NCBI GenBank assembly: GCA_003141895.1
Contig: PLNT01000044.1
Location: 1-40,473, forward strand
Source of the DNA: Bacteroidales bacterium
Lineage (GTDB): Bacteria; Bacteroidota; Bacteroidia; Bacteroidales; VadinHA17
DNA length: 40,473 nucleotides
Direction: 5' to 3'
This document shows, in pieces, positions 8,765 through 18,457 of this stretch. The position numbers and the translations under genes are program-made. Numbering within the stretch: position 1 is the stretch's first letter; each line of letters starts with the position of its first letter. Under the pieces are notes generated by a model. That model saw only the letters and a list, made by a program, of their open reading frames with translations, did not search any database and had not been told where the DNA came from.

Positions 8765-11700
8765 ATGAGTGAGGAGATCCTGAAGGCATTAATGGAATTA
8801 TTTGCCCTGATTGTTAAGCAGGACAGCGGGATACTTATGAATGAACGTGAGTATGTATCCGCTTTTCTTGATAAGCAGCTCACTACTGAAACTGTAAAAG
8901 AATATCTCGCACTATTTGACTCGCACGCAGGTCCGGTAAAGCCAGGATCAATTCTGAAAGAGACTTTAGCTCCCTCAGTAAAGGATTCAGTAAAAATACT
9001 TGGTATTTGTAAGAAAATTAATCGTACGCTTAATCAGGAACAGAAGGTTGTCGTCCTTATGAGGCTTTATGAACTCGTAAATACCGGCCGGCAATTCACT
9101 CTTCAGAGAATGAATATAATAAATACCGTAGCTGAGGTTTTTAAAATATCCATCCTGGAATTTGCTGCAATAGAACAGTTTGTTAAAAATGACAATCCTG
9201 AGGACCTTATCAATCCTTTAATTCTGGTACTGACACCTGATAGTGAAGCGTGCGATTTGTGCAAAAAAATGAGTACCGGGTATCAGAACACTGACATATT
9301 CATTCTGAGGATACCCAGTGTTGATCTTTATTTTGTCAGGTATTTATCCATTGACCAATTATATCTGAATGGATTGCCGATACGGGCTGCTCAGGTTTAT
9401 ACCCTTGCCAAAGGAAGTTCTATAAAGTCCCAGCAGGGACATTCGATCTATTACAGTGATATCACCTCAAATTTTCTTTCCGACTTAATTATCCATAAAA
9501 TTTCATTTACAGTTGAAAACCTTTCATACCAGTTCAGGGAGGGCCATCCCGCTGTAAATAATGTGAGCTTCTCTGTAGAGGAAGGAAAGTTAATAGGAAT
9601 AATGGGGGCCAGTGGTTCTGGCAAGACAACCTTAATGAATCTTATGAGTGGCATCCAGGAGCCCTCTTCCGGAACTGTAAAAATAAATGGTTTAGATGTA
9701 ACAAAAGATAATAAACAGCTTGAAGGGGTGCTCGGATATGTTCCGCAAGATGATTTACTTATTGAGGACCTGACAGTATTTGAGAATCTTTTTTTTGCTG
9801 CCTGCCAGTGCTTTAATGATAAGTCGAAATTACAAATAACCGAACTCGTTGATCATACATTATTAAATCTTGGTTTGCTTGAAAAGAGGGAACTAAAAGT
9901 TGGATCGCCTCTTAACAAGGTTATCAGTGGGGGTCAGAGAAAAAGGTTGAATATCGCTCTTGAACTCATCAGAGAGCCTTTAGTTTTATTTCTTGATGAA
10001 CCAACTTCCGGACTGTCTTCAAGAGATGCTGAAAACCTTATGAACCTTCTTCGGGATCTCACACTTAAGGGCAAGTTAATATTTACCGTCATTCACCAGC
10101 CATCGTCAGAGATTTTCAAGATGTTCGATAAGGTTGTTATTCTCGATCAGGGTGGATGTATGGCATATTTCGGCAATCCTGTTGATTCGGTTATCTATTT
10201 TAAAACACTTGATGTTCAGATAAACTCCAAGCAGGGAGAGTGTCCTTCATGCGGGAACGTGAATCCTGAGACTATCTTCAATATAATTGAAACCCAGGTT
10301 GTTGATGAATTTGGGCAATATACCGAGAAACGAAAAGTCAAACCCAATGAATGGGCTGCAAAATACAGGTTAAAGAATCCTTTCATACTTGTTCCCGAAA
10401 TAAAAGAACCTCCGCACAAAAATTTGCAGAGGCCAGGTCTGTTCAGACAGTTTCAGATTTATTTATCGAGGGATATTAAAAGCAAGATATCAAATAATCA
10501 ATATGTTCTGCTCACCCTTCTTGAAGCACCAATTCTTGGATTTGTTCTTTCCTATATTATTAGGTATATCGCTGATCCTGATTCCAATGTGTACATTTTC
10601 TCAGAAAATGAGAATATCCCTATTTATATTTTTATGAGTCTGATTGTAGCCCTGTTCCTTGGCCTGACAATCAGTGCTGAAGAGATCTTCAGGGACCGTA
10701 AGATTCTTAAAAGGGAGCATTTTCTTAATTTAAGCCGGAATAGTTATCTCCTCTCGAAGGTTGCAATTCTGATTATAATTTCAGCGGTACAAACATTACT
10801 TTTCATATTAATTGCCAATCCCATTCTGGGAATTGAAGGAATGTATTTCCATTACTGGCTTGCGTTATTTACAACTTCTTTCTGTGCAAATATGATCGGG
10901 TTGAATATTTCTGCTTCATTTAATTCAGCCATAACCATATATATTGTTATTCCTCTTCTTATAATACCGATGATGGTTCTTAGCGGAGCTATGTTTCCCT
11001 TCGATAAGCTTAACAGGAAAATCGGCAATGTAGATAAGGTACCTTTTATTGCAGAACTGATGCCTACACGATGGACTTACGAAGCATTAATTGTCTCCCA
11101 ATTTAAAGATAATAAATACTGCCAGACACAGTTTACAAAGCAGGGTGAGACATATTTTGATCTCGAGAAGAAAAAAAGTGAAGCCGAATTTAATAAGACT
11201 TACAGGATAAAAGCATTACAGGAGGCCCTTGCCACAACTCTGTTCGAATACAGGAATAATCCAAAAAACATAGGTAATAATGAAGATTTTCTTATTAAGA
11301 AATCCACACGCAAGTTCAGTAAACTCATGCTTCTTAAGAATGAACTTGAAAAAATGGCAGCTGTTTACCACCTCCCTTTGTTCAATTATATTTCTGACCT
11401 GACCCCGTATGAATTCAATCCGGGAGTTGCTGATTCTCTTACCAACTATCTTAGCAAACTTGACAAAATATTCGGTAAAAGCTCTAATTTAATGAGCGAT
11501 AAAGAAGATGTTTTTTATAATATAAATGATCTAAAGCTGAAGAAACTTGAGGATGATTATTACAATCATAAACTTGAAGATCTGGTCACAAAACCATACG
11601 AATCGAAAAAGATTCTTGTCTACAATAATACTCTTGTTCAAAATACAGATCCAATATATCTTGATCCGTACAAGAAAGGATTTTTTAGTTTCAGGACTCA

Positions 11701-11863
11701 TTTTTTCGCCCCGGCAAAATATATTTTCGGATTAAAGACTGACACTTTTGTGTTCAATATTTCTCTTGTACTTCTAAGTTCAGTGTTTTTTTATTTCGTG
11801 CTTTATTTTGAGTTGCTCGGCCGTGCAGTAAGGTTCTTCGAAAATTTAAAATTCCGAAAATAA
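8765..11863 (+). CDS. TerB-like/ABC ATPase/ABC2 permease fusion transporter
   Basis: A 1032-residue ABCG-like half-transporter with an unusual N-terminus. Residues 1-150 are all-helical and resemble TerB/DjlA-type modules. Residues about 155-240 form a small beta-rich segment that could be a degenerate FHA-like domain (inference). The ATPase follows (about 245-480): Walker A GASGSGKTT near 280-288, signature ISGGQRKRLN near 387, Walker B LVLFLDEPTSG near 404. Transmembrane segments fall at about 580-602, 618-640, 664-690, 697-718, 723-745 and 996-1019. The roughly 250-residue loop between the last two is charged and helix-rich, much longer than in ordinary ABCG permeases. It heads a three-gene operon with a lipoprotein and a small secreted protein, which suggests an envelope export or remodelling machine. 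The substrate is unknown. Confidence 0.85.
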   Translation: MSEEILKALMELFALIVKQDSGILMNEREYVSAFLDKQLTTETVKEYLALFDSHAGPVKPGSILKETLAPSVKDSVKILGICKKINRTLNQEQKVVVLMRLYELVNTGRQFTLQRMNIINTVAEVFKISILEFAAIEQFVKNDNPEDLINPLILVLTPDSEACDLCKKMSTGYQNTDIFILRIPSVDLYFVRYLSIDQLYLNGLPIRAAQVYTLAKGSSIKSQQGHSIYYSDITSNFLSDLIIHKISFTVENLSYQFREGHPAVNNVSFSVEEGKLIGIMGASGSGKTTLMNLMSGIQEPSSGTVKINGLDVTKDNKQLEGVLGYVPQDDLLIEDLTVFENLFFAACQCFNDKSKLQITELVDHTLLNLGLLEKRELKVGSPLNKVISGGQRKRLNIALELIREPLVLFLDEPTSGLSSRDAENLMNLLRDLTLKGKLIFTVIHQPSSEIFKMFDKVVILDQGGCMAYFGNPVDSVIYFKTLDVQINSKQGECPSCGNVNPETIFNIIETQVVDEFGQYTEKRKVKPNEWAAKYRLKNPFILVPEIKEPPHKNLQRPGLFRQFQIYLSRDIKSKISNNQYVLLTLLEAPILGFVLSYIIRYIADPDSNVYIFSENENIPIYIFMSLIVALFLGLTISAEEIFRDRKILKREHFLNLSRNSYLLSKVAILIIISAVQTLLFILIANPILGIEGMYFHYWLALFTTSFCANMIGLNISASFNSAITIYIVIPLLIIPMMVLSGAMFPFDKLNRKIGNVDKVPFIAELMPTRWTYEALIVSQFKDNKYCQTQFTKQGETYFDLEKKKSEAEFNKTYRIKALQEALATTLFEYRNNPKNIGNNEDFLIKKSTRKFSKLMLLKNELEKMAAVYHLPLFNYISDLTPYEFNPGVADSLTNYLSKLDKIFGKSSNLMSDKEDVFYNINDLKLKKLEDDYYNHKLEDLVTKPYESKKILVYNNTLVQNTDPIYLDPYKKGFFSFRTHFFAPAKYIFGLKTDTFVFNISLVLLSSVFFYFVLYFELLGRAVRFFENLKFRK

Positions 11864-11924
11864 ACTTTTATAAGATTCGTAATATCTTTTTTCGTATTTT
11901 TGTTTTAACGTATTTTCATCCTAA

Positions 11925-12836
11925 ATGAAAGGAAGAGTAATTTTATTGCTATTTATAGTATTTTTTGGTTTCTCATGCAGGAACTCAAAAAGTAAAACAT
12001 CGGAATTCGTATTTCCACAGTCTGACTCGGTTCCCGTATCAGAAGCTGAGAAATTAAGTCCCGAAGCAATCGCAGATATCTCTAAAAATATATCTTCACC
12101 TGTTGAGATTGCCAACCTTCTTCAGACTCTTCAGGTTCCTTTCTCTCAAGACTATCTTGCAGTATCTATTGATGCTAACCGTCAAAGTACGAATTTTGAT
12201 AAGGCTCTTAAACTTGGAATTCTTGGAGCTGACCTGGGATATCTGAATATGTACGAAAAAACCGGTTCCTCACTTGATGTTCTCGCATCAATAAGAAAAA
12301 TCGCAGAAGATATTAAGGTAGGACAATTCTTTGATTTCGAATCTATTAAAAGACTTTCAAAAAATAAGTCAAATCTCGATTCTTTGCTTTTTATCTCAAT
12401 TGATTCTTACAGCAAAATAGATACTTACCTTCGTAGTAATAACAGGGGCCAGCTATCAGCCCTGATGATTATTGGAGTTTGGATAGAAGGACAATATCTG
12501 GCAACTCAGGTTGTAAAGCAATATCCTGATAAAATATTGAGCGACAGGATCGGAGAACAGAAAATAATTCTTAATGACCTTTTGCTTCTTATAAGTCCTT
12601 ACTGTAACCGCGATACCGAATTCACCAGCTTATGTAAAGACATGCAGGACATTAAGGATAAGTATCGTAATATAAGGATTACTTATACTCAGGGCGATCC
12701 GGTAAGTGTAGAAAAGGACGGTGGTCTGACAATAAAACAAACAGAAACAAGCGTTGTTAATATGTCAAAAGAGCAACTTGATAATGTTATTGAAATTACC
12801 AAAAATATCAGGGACAAGCTAATTTTAAATAATTAG
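11925..12836 (+). CDS. Lipoprotein of unknown function, ABC-transporter operon
   Basis: A 303-residue protein with a lipoprotein signal (MKGRVILLLFIVFFGFSC, Cys18). The mature part is helix-rich, with no transmembrane segment and no motif I can name. It starts 62 bases after the ABC fusion and ends one base before the next gene, so it is probably translated with both. In context it may be a periplasmic or outer-membrane partner of the transporter. That role is inferred from gene order alone. Confidence 0.8.
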   Translation: MKGRVILLLFIVFFGFSCRNSKSKTSEFVFPQSDSVPVSEAEKLSPEAIADISKNISSPVEIANLLQTLQVPFSQDYLAVSIDANRQSTNFDKALKLGILGADLGYLNMYEKTGSSLDVLASIRKIAEDIKVGQFFDFESIKRLSKNKSNLDSLLFISIDSYSKIDTYLRSNNRGQLSALMIIGVWIEGQYLATQVVKQYPDKILSDRIGEQKIILNDLLLLISPYCNRDTEFTSLCKDMQDIKDKYRNIRITYTQGDPVSVEKDGGLTIKQTETSVVNMSKEQLDNVIEITKNIRDKLILNN

Positions 12837-12837
12837 A

Positions 12838-13272
12838 ATGAAAAAAACCATTATATCTCTTACGTTTATATTTGTTCTCGGGCTTTTGTCATTTGGACAG
12901 GTTACTGATCCACTGATCAGTAGCTGTGCAACAAATGCCGGAGCAAATGCACGTTATCTTAAAGATTTCAGAATACAGCTTGGGAAAGCTACAAACCAGA
13001 CCGATCTGAGATATAAAGCTAATATGTCCCTATGGAAAAGTACCAGGTACAGGTTTACAATGTGCAACGCTGAGAATTCAAAAGGCCAGCTTATTCTGAC
13101 AATCAAAGACGAAGCCAATAAAGTAATCCTTTCATCGCTTGATAAGAAAACCGGTAAGGTTTATTCATTTGTTGATTTTGAATGCCAGAAGAGCGGAATT
13201 TATCAGATCAGTTACGATTTCATCGACGGCCAGCAAGGTTCTGGTGTTGGAGTTGTCTCAATGTTAAAATAA
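12838..13272 (+). CDS. Small secreted beta-rich protein, ABC-transporter operon
   Basis: A 144-residue protein with a Sec signal (residues 1-20, cut near SFG|Q). The mature 124 residues have two to three Cys and alternating hydrophobic strands (YRFTMCNAE, GQLILTIKDE, IYQISYDFIDG), consistent with a small beta-sandwich. One base separates its ATG from the TAG of the upstream lipoprotein, so coupling is likely. It converges on the gene at 13278 with only 5 bases between them. Function unknown; possible periplasmic component of the transporter. Confidence 0.8.
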   Translation: MKKTIISLTFIFVLGLLSFGQVTDPLISSCATNAGANARYLKDFRIQLGKATNQTDLRYKANMSLWKSTRYRFTMCNAENSKGQLILTIKDEANKVILSSLDKKTGKVYSFVDFECQKSGIYQISYDFIDGQQGSGVGVVSMLK

Positions 13273-13277
13273 TCACC

Positions 13278-14273
13278 TCATCTCAGGTACCAAATCTGTA
13301 TAAACAGAATAAAAAAGCACAAAAAGGAAAATAAGATTTCAGGTACCAGTTTCTTTTTTACAAATACAAAATAATGTGTCAGGAAATAACTGATAGGTAT
13401 GCTCATTATCCATACTAATTCGACCGAAGCGGAAGGCAGAGCAAGATAGACTGTTATTGATATTAAAAAAGTCCAGATCATCAGGGAAAATGTTTTTCGC
13501 GACTTTATTTTTTTTGAGTTCATACGTTGCATCAGTTGAACAAAACTGACAAGAATCAATGCTCCGGTAAAGATTAAAGCCAAAATTGTCAATCTGGGCA
13601 GAGGGTAAAATGTTGCCCGGGTAAACAAGTTATCACCAATTAGCTTTATCAGAGCAAATATGTCTTTCCCCAACACATAATAGATGCCAAAAGTAATCAG
13701 ATAGGGGGTCAAAAGTCCTAAAACTGAAATCACAATTTCTTTAGCATTGCCTGTCCTGAGCAAAGCGATCCCCATTATAACCAATAATCCAAACCATATG
13801 AGGTTCGCATAAAACAAACTTCCGGTACTGATAAGAATTCCTGCATCAAAATAATTATAGGCTGTCCCGGTCTTGTAGTAACCATCCATAATTCTCATTA
13901 TTGCCAGCATAAGGAAAATTGAAGCCGGGATAACCGGATTCAGGAGTTGCTGATCAGGGAATAACCCTCCGAACAATACGTAAAAAAACGCGGGCAGAAA
14001 AGTTCTTTCATGTATAAAAAAAACTGTTGTATTGAAATTTACCATGAGGAATGCCATCAGAGATACAAACAGAAAGGACAGAATAACTCCCAGATTATGA
14101 CTATTTTGTATCAAAAGTTTAATAAAACTATAAAGAGGCATCGGGTCGCTCTCATATATAAACCGTGGATGTAATCTCTGATTAAGAATTGCACTTACCC
14201 ATACAGCAATAAGAATAATTATTATTAATAATATTACTCCAGGTCCGGTTCCTTTGAATATACGTAGAAGCAT
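13278..14273 (-). CDS. Polytopic membrane protein, DUF6427-like
   Basis: A 331-residue inner-membrane protein with roughly nine to ten hydrophobic segments over its whole length and no soluble domain. Its ATG abuts the TAA of purD directly (TAAATG), so it is co-transcribed and probably coupled with purD. In Bacteroidota a DUF6427-type membrane protein is often found next to glycosylation or purine genes. I assign that family by resemblance only. No catalytic residues can be identified. Confidence 0.7.
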   Translation of the reverse strand: MLLRIFKGTGPGVILLIIIILIAVWVSAILNQRLHPRFIYESDPMPLYSFIKLLIQNSHNLGVILSFLFVSLMAFLMVNFNTTVFFIHERTFLPAFFYVLFGGLFPDQQLLNPVIPASIFLMLAIMRIMDGYYKTGTAYNYFDAGILISTGSLFYANLIWFGLLVIMGIALLRTGNAKEIVISVLGLLTPYLITFGIYYVLGKDIFALIKLIGDNLFTRATFYPLPRLTILALIFTGALILVSFVQLMQRMNSKKIKSRKTFSLMIWTFLISITVYLALPSASVELVWIMSIPISYFLTHYFVFVKKKLVPEILFSFLCFFILFIQIWYLR

Positions 14274-15545
14274 TTATTTTAGATCAAATCCGATATCTGT
14301 TCTGTAATATTTTCCCTCGAAATTTAACACCCGGGCATTTCTGTAAGATGTCTCAAGAGCTTCCTTCATTGTAGTTCCCCATGAGGTGACAGCAAGCACC
14401 CTGCCACCAGATGTAACAATATTCCCGGGTTCTTTCCTTGTCCCTGAATGAAAAATTATACTCTCATCAACCAGATCTAAGCCCTGAATTGACTTATTCT
14501 TTTCGTAATTCCCCGGATAGCCCCCTGAGACAAGCATGACTGTTGTTGCAAATCTGTCGTCAATCTCAATTGTTCTCAGGTCAAGATCACTATTCGCGAC
14601 TCCTTCAATCAGTTCAAAAAAATCTGACTTTATTCTGGGAATTATAACTTCAGATTCAGGATCGCCAAGTCTTGCATTATATTCAATTACAAATGGATTG
14701 CCCGCAACGTTAATTAATCCGAAGAATATAAATCCCTTATATAATATTCCATCTTTCACCAGCCCTGCCATCGTAGGATCGATTATCCATTCGATCACCT
14801 TTTTCATAAAAATATCATCTGCAAAAGGTACAGGTGAAACGGCTCCCATGCCACCGGTATTAAGACCTGTATCCCCTTCTCCTATCCTTTTATAATCCTT
14901 GGCTACAGGCAACAGTTTGTATGAAATACCGTCGGTGATAATAAAAACTGAAAGTTCTATTCCCTTGAGAAACTGTTCAATAACAACTTTTTGTCCGGCA
15001 GTTCCAAATTTCCCGTTCAGCATTTCCAGAATTTCCTGCTCAGCTTCCTTTATATCATTTAATATCACCACTCCTTTCCCTGCTGCAAGTCCATCTGCCT
15101 TAATTACATAAGGCGGAGAAAAAGTTTTCAGAAAAGCTGGAGCTTCATCGGCGTTAGTTTTATCAAAACTTCTGTAAGCGGCTGTTGGAATTTTATGACG
15201 GGTAAGAAAAGCTTTAGCAAAGTCTTTACTTCCTTCCAACCTCGATGCAGATTTATCGGGTCCAATTAATGGAATGTTTTTAAGAAAGTCGTCATTCAGG
15301 AAATAATCATGAATTCCAATGGTCAATGGAGCCTCCGGCCCTACGATAACCATATTGATGCCGTTTTGTATAACAGCATTTTTTACCTCCGTGAAGTTTT
15401 CAGGATTGATCTCAAGGTTTGTTCCCAGATTGCCGGTACCTGCATTTCCGGGACCAATGAATATCTTGTCAACCTTTTTACTTTGTGCGAGTTTCCAGGT
15501 AATAGCATGTTCCCTGCCTCCGGATCCCAGAATGAGAATATTCAT
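14274..15545 (-). CDS. purD: Phosphoribosylamine-glycine ligase (PurD)
   Basis: A 423-residue cytoplasmic enzyme of full family length that makes glycinamide ribonucleotide from phosphoribosylamine, glycine and ATP, the second step of purine synthesis. Visible signatures are the N-terminal GSGGREHA motif, the ATP-grasp segment PYVIKADGLAAGKGVVI, GGMGAVSP, and EYNARLGDPE (metal and product binding). It has its own promoter in the gap before the LytTR gene and is followed without spacing by a membrane protein gene. Other pur genes are not in the window. Confidence 0.97.
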   Translation of the reverse strand: MNILILGSGGREHAITWKLAQSKKVDKIFIGPGNAGTGNLGTNLEINPENFTEVKNAVIQNGINMVIVGPEAPLTIGIHDYFLNDDFLKNIPLIGPDKSASRLEGSKDFAKAFLTRHKIPTAAYRSFDKTNADEAPAFLKTFSPPYVIKADGLAAGKGVVILNDIKEAEQEILEMLNGKFGTAGQKVVIEQFLKGIELSVFIITDGISYKLLPVAKDYKRIGEGDTGLNTGGMGAVSPVPFADDIFMKKVIEWIIDPTMAGLVKDGILYKGFIFFGLINVAGNPFVIEYNARLGDPESEVIIPRIKSDFFELIEGVANSDLDLRTIEIDDRFATTVMLVSGGYPGNYEKNKSIQGLDLVDESIIFHSGTRKEPGNIVTSGGRVLAVTSWGTTMKEALETSYRNARVLNFEGKYYRTDIGFDLK

Positions 15546-15568
15546 TTTCAGGAAATAATTTATTATTC

Positions 15569-15598
15569 CAAAAGTAACATTTCATTCTGATAAACAAA
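15569..15598 (-). promoter_or_regulatory. Bacteroidota promoter of purD
   Basis: Read on the minus strand, a -33 TTTG (15595-15598) and a -7 TACTTTTG (15569-15576) are separated by 18 bases, a good match to the Bacteroidota primary sigma consensus TTTG/TAnnTTTG. The predicted start lies near 15562, giving a 5' leader of about 17 bases before the purD ATG. Confidence 0.6.
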
Positions 15599-15617
15599 AT
15601 GTGAAATGCTAAAACCA

Positions 15618-16481
15618 TTAGTTGAGATCAACTGTCAGATATTTTGAAAAAGTCTGCATGACAGCATTGACATAGGTTTTTGAAACCGGGATATCAGTTA
15701 CAGAAGGATCATCAAATTCGAGCTTCAATCCGTCCTTATCTTTTCTGATAACTCTGACTTTCTCAAAATTAACGATAAATGATCTGTGGCATCTTATAAT
15801 TTCAGTTCCGGAAAAAGTATCTTCAATTTTTTTAAGAGTATCACGAAGCAGATATTTCGATACTTTGCCTTTATTCAGATAACAGATATTCACGTAATTT
15901 TCTGCCGATTCCAGATATAGCAGATTCTCTTTCTTTATTGAGAATTTCAGTATTCCTTTATCGTCGTAAAACGGAATCATGTTTCTTGAATTTTCAGGAA
16001 AAGACGGAAATTCAGCAAGTTTCTCTATCTGTTCCTTTTTATCACGCCAAGAAAAATAAAGCCATAGAATTGAATACGGAAGTAAAAGTACAAGAGCAGT
16101 GTTTCGCGAAGAATTTTTCACAAGATCAGTAAATAACCGGGCATCTTTCAAAACAATCTTTTCAAACGATGCATAAGTAAAAGCCATAGAAAATATCTCT
16201 GCACATATCCATCCAAGATATTGCCAGATCTTAATACTATACTTTTTGGATACGTGATACATAATGATCCGGCTTATTACAACCACCAGAACTCCGACAA
16301 GTATGGTCAGACTCGAATACGTAAAAAACTGAGGTCTTGTCAGCGTGTACCACTTGTCAGCGCCGAAAGGAGAATAAGCATTAATAAAAACCAGGGCAAA
16401 CAGTGAAGTAAACAGCACCAGTCGTATGATATTCTGTTTCTCGTTAATATAGGGAGGAATCGGTTTTTGAAAATCAAACAT
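15618..16481 (-). CDS. Membrane-anchored LytTR transcriptional regulator
   Basis: A 287-residue protein with four hydrophobic segments in the first half (about 20-38, 52-75, 88-106, 127-146) followed by a LytTR DNA-binding domain (about 180-285: LLYLESAENYVNICYL, IIRCHRSFIVNFEKV). It lacks a receiver domain, so it probably senses a membrane signal directly rather than through a kinase, as known for other membrane-bound LytTR regulators in this phylum. It stands alone, 72 bases upstream of purD, which has its own promoter. Targets unknown. Confidence 0.88.
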   Translation of the reverse strand: MFDFQKPIPPYINEKQNIIRLVLFTSLFALVFINAYSPFGADKWYTLTRPQFFTYSSLTILVGVLVVVISRIIMYHVSKKYSIKIWQYLGWICAEIFSMAFTYASFEKIVLKDARLFTDLVKNSSRNTALVLLLPYSILWLYFSWRDKKEQIEKLAEFPSFPENSRNMIPFYDDKGILKFSIKKENLLYLESAENYVNICYLNKGKVSKYLLRDTLKKIEDTFSGTEIIRCHRSFIVNFEKVRVIRKDKDGLKLEFDDPSVTDIPVSKTYVNAVMQTFSKYLTVDLN

Positions 16482-16688
16482 TTATACTATAATAATAAAA
16501 TGTAAAATTAAGTATTTTCTGATTTTAAACCGAAGGAAAAGTTCCTGAAAAGGAATTTCGTCACAATGAAATGAATTACATCCCATATTTCATGGTTTTT
16601 ATCCCTTAGTACCTTAATCCGCCACAAAAATTTGCCAGCCTTAAATGTCACTGCTTCCTTTGTATCTGAATTACTCTTTCCTATACCT

Positions 16689-17816
16689 ATGGATTATTCT
16701 AAAACGTATAACGATCTTAAATCAATATTCACAGACGAGAGTAAAGAAATATCAATTCCCGGTTCGAAAATCAAAATATATAATATCGGATTCAGATCGG
16801 AGATGACCCAAAGTGAATTTTCAAATAAGTACGATTCTCTGATACCGGAAAACAAATCTTTTTCTTATCCTGTCTTCGTACCTGCAAGCATAAAAAGCGA
16901 TAAGGTAATTCTGCTGCTTCATGGTCTGAATGAGAGAAGCTGGTTAAAATACCTTGTATGGGCCTTTTATCTCGCTCAGTATACTGATAGTTATGTTATT
17001 CTTTTCCCGATTTCATTCCACATTAACAGGTGTCCATCCTCATGGAAGGATCCAAGAGCTATGGTGAGCTTTATGAAATACAGGAACTCTTCACTCGGGA
17101 ATATAGATATGTCGAGTTTTGCAAATATTGCCCTCAGCAATCGCCTCACTGAAGATCCAATGCGGTTCTTTAATTCGGGGTATCAGACAACGGTTGACAT
17201 CTGCAAATTAATTTCAGGCATCAGGAACGGAGAACATGAGATCATTCCACAAACAGATAAAATTAATATTTTCGCGTACTCGATAGGAGCATTTCTTGCA
17301 GAGATCATTCTAATGGGAAATCCGGGAAATCAGTTTACCGATTCAAAGCTTTTCATTTTCTGTGGAGGATCAGTTTTCAGCAACATGCAGGGATCTTCAA
17401 AATTGATAATGGATAGACTGGCCTTCAACAGGGTTTATAATTTTTATCTGAATGATTTTGAGGAAACCCTAAACGGGAAAAGTCCTTTGACTGATTTCTT
17501 CTGTTCAAGTCAGATTGGAATGGCTTTCCGGGCCATGATCGATCTGGGAAGACTAAAAACATTCAGGGAGAACATCTTAAAGAATTTAAAAGGACAAATC
17601 CATTCTTTATCTCTTCTGAATGATACAGTAATACCAAGTAAAGGAGTGATATCAACTCTAAGAAATTCCAAAAAGGATAATAGTGTGGATATATGGGACT
17701 TCCCTTACGATTATACTCACGAAAACCCCTTCCCGATATTTAATTCTTCTCTATCCTTGAAAGTTGACTACTGGTTTGAAAAAGTTTTTACGGAGGCTGC
17801 GTTGTTTCTGGCATAA
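16689..17816 (+). CDS. Alpha/beta-hydrolase-like protein (DUF6051-like)
   Basis: A cytoplasmic protein of about 375 residues. A longer frame opens at a TTG (16632), but the ATG at 16689 (MDYSKTYNDLK) is a more natural start. Signs of the alpha/beta hydrolase fold are the oxyanion-hole segment VILLLHGLNERSW, a nucleophile elbow AYSIGA (Ser at 17280-17282), and a late VIPSKG segment that may carry the acid. It resembles a Bacteroidota family that I believe is catalogued as DUF6051. The substrate is unknown, most likely an ester or peptide. Its 3' end overlaps the convergent deacetylase by 49 bases. Confidence 0.75.
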   Translation: MDYSKTYNDLKSIFTDESKEISIPGSKIKIYNIGFRSEMTQSEFSNKYDSLIPENKSFSYPVFVPASIKSDKVILLLHGLNERSWLKYLVWAFYLAQYTDSYVILFPISFHINRCPSSWKDPRAMVSFMKYRNSSLGNIDMSSFANIALSNRLTEDPMRFFNSGYQTTVDICKLISGIRNGEHEIIPQTDKINIFAYSIGAFLAEIILMGNPGNQFTDSKLFIFCGGSVFSNMQGSSKLIMDRLAFNRVYNFYLNDFEETLNGKSPLTDFFCSSQIGMAFRAMIDLGRLKTFRENILKNLKGQIHSLSLLNDTVIPSKGVISTLRNSKKDNSVDIWDFPYDYTHENPFPIFNSSLSLKVDYWFEKVFTEAALFLA

Positions 17817-18451
17817 GAACCCCCTCCCGCTTCGCGGGATTGGAGGGTTTGGCTCATCATTTCAAACCTGAACCCTTGTTCAGTAGCAAAAGTCAGAAAT
17901 TCGTCAAGGAGAAACCTGGCAGTAGAAGAAGAGGTGTCATGTAAGACAATAATTGAACCTGGTCTGATTTTAGTTTTAAGCAAGTTCAGTGAATTTTCTG
18001 CATTAAAAGTGCTGTCAAAATCATAAGCCATTAAATCCCAGAATACAATTAGAAATTGTCTCTTCAGAATCCTGTATTGTTTAGGTCTAATCCGCCCAAA
18101 AGGAGGACGAAAAATCAAGGATGATGTTGACTTTGATGCCCTGATTACATCGTCGATATACTTAACGGAATTAGTTCGCCATCCGTCGGCATGATTATAT
18201 GTATGGTTACCAATTTCATGGCTATCATTAAGTATTTGATTAATAAGCTCGGGATGTTCTTCAGCGTTCTCTCCAATGCAGAAAAATAATACCCTGATAC
18301 TGTGCTTTTTTAGAATTTCAAGAAGGAAAGGCGTTGACTGCGGATCAGGGCCATCATCAAAAGTCAGATATAATATCTTTTCAGTTGTCTTTATCCTGAA
18401 TTTTGCTTCAGGATAAAGACCCGCCAAAAAACCCGGCCTGAAAAAACGCAT
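17768..18451 (-). CDS. Polysaccharide deacetylase (NodB domain)
   Basis: A 227-residue protein with the five NodB motifs: TFDDGP, HEIGNHTYNH, RPPFGR, a WDLMAYDF variant, and IIVLHD, so zinc and catalytic residues are present. It presumably removes N-acetyl groups from a cell-wall or surface glycan. There is no clear signal peptide, unlike many secreted members. It begins 6 bases after the DUF2723 gene and is in the same operon. The last 27 or so codons (after FRFEMM) run through a hairpin repeat and into the antisense of the hydrolase gene. This tail is not typical of the family and looks acquired. Confidence 0.88.
   Translation of the reverse strand: MRFFRPGFLAGLYPEAKFRIKTTEKILYLTFDDGPDPQSTPFLLEILKKHSIRVLFFCIGENAEEHPELINQILNDSHEIGNHTYNHADGWRTNSVKYIDDVIRASKSTSSLIFRPPFGRIRPKQYRILKRQFLIVFWDLMAYDFDSTFNAENSLNLLKTKIRPGSIIVLHDTSSSTARFLLDEFLTFATEQGFRFEMMSQTLQSREAGGGSYARNNAASVKTFSNQ
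17818..17849. terminator. G/C-rich hairpin between convergent genes, probable bidirectional terminator
   Basis: The inner stem TCCCGC/GCGGGA (17825-17830 with 17834-17839) is extended by CC/GG and AACCC/GGGTT pairs with small bulges. It begins one base after the stop of the hydrolase and lies inside the 3' end of the deacetylase frame. The sequence resembles short dispersed palindromes common in Bacteroidota intergenic DNA, so it may be both repeat and terminator. Confidence 0.55.
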
Positions 18452-18457
18452 AAGAAT

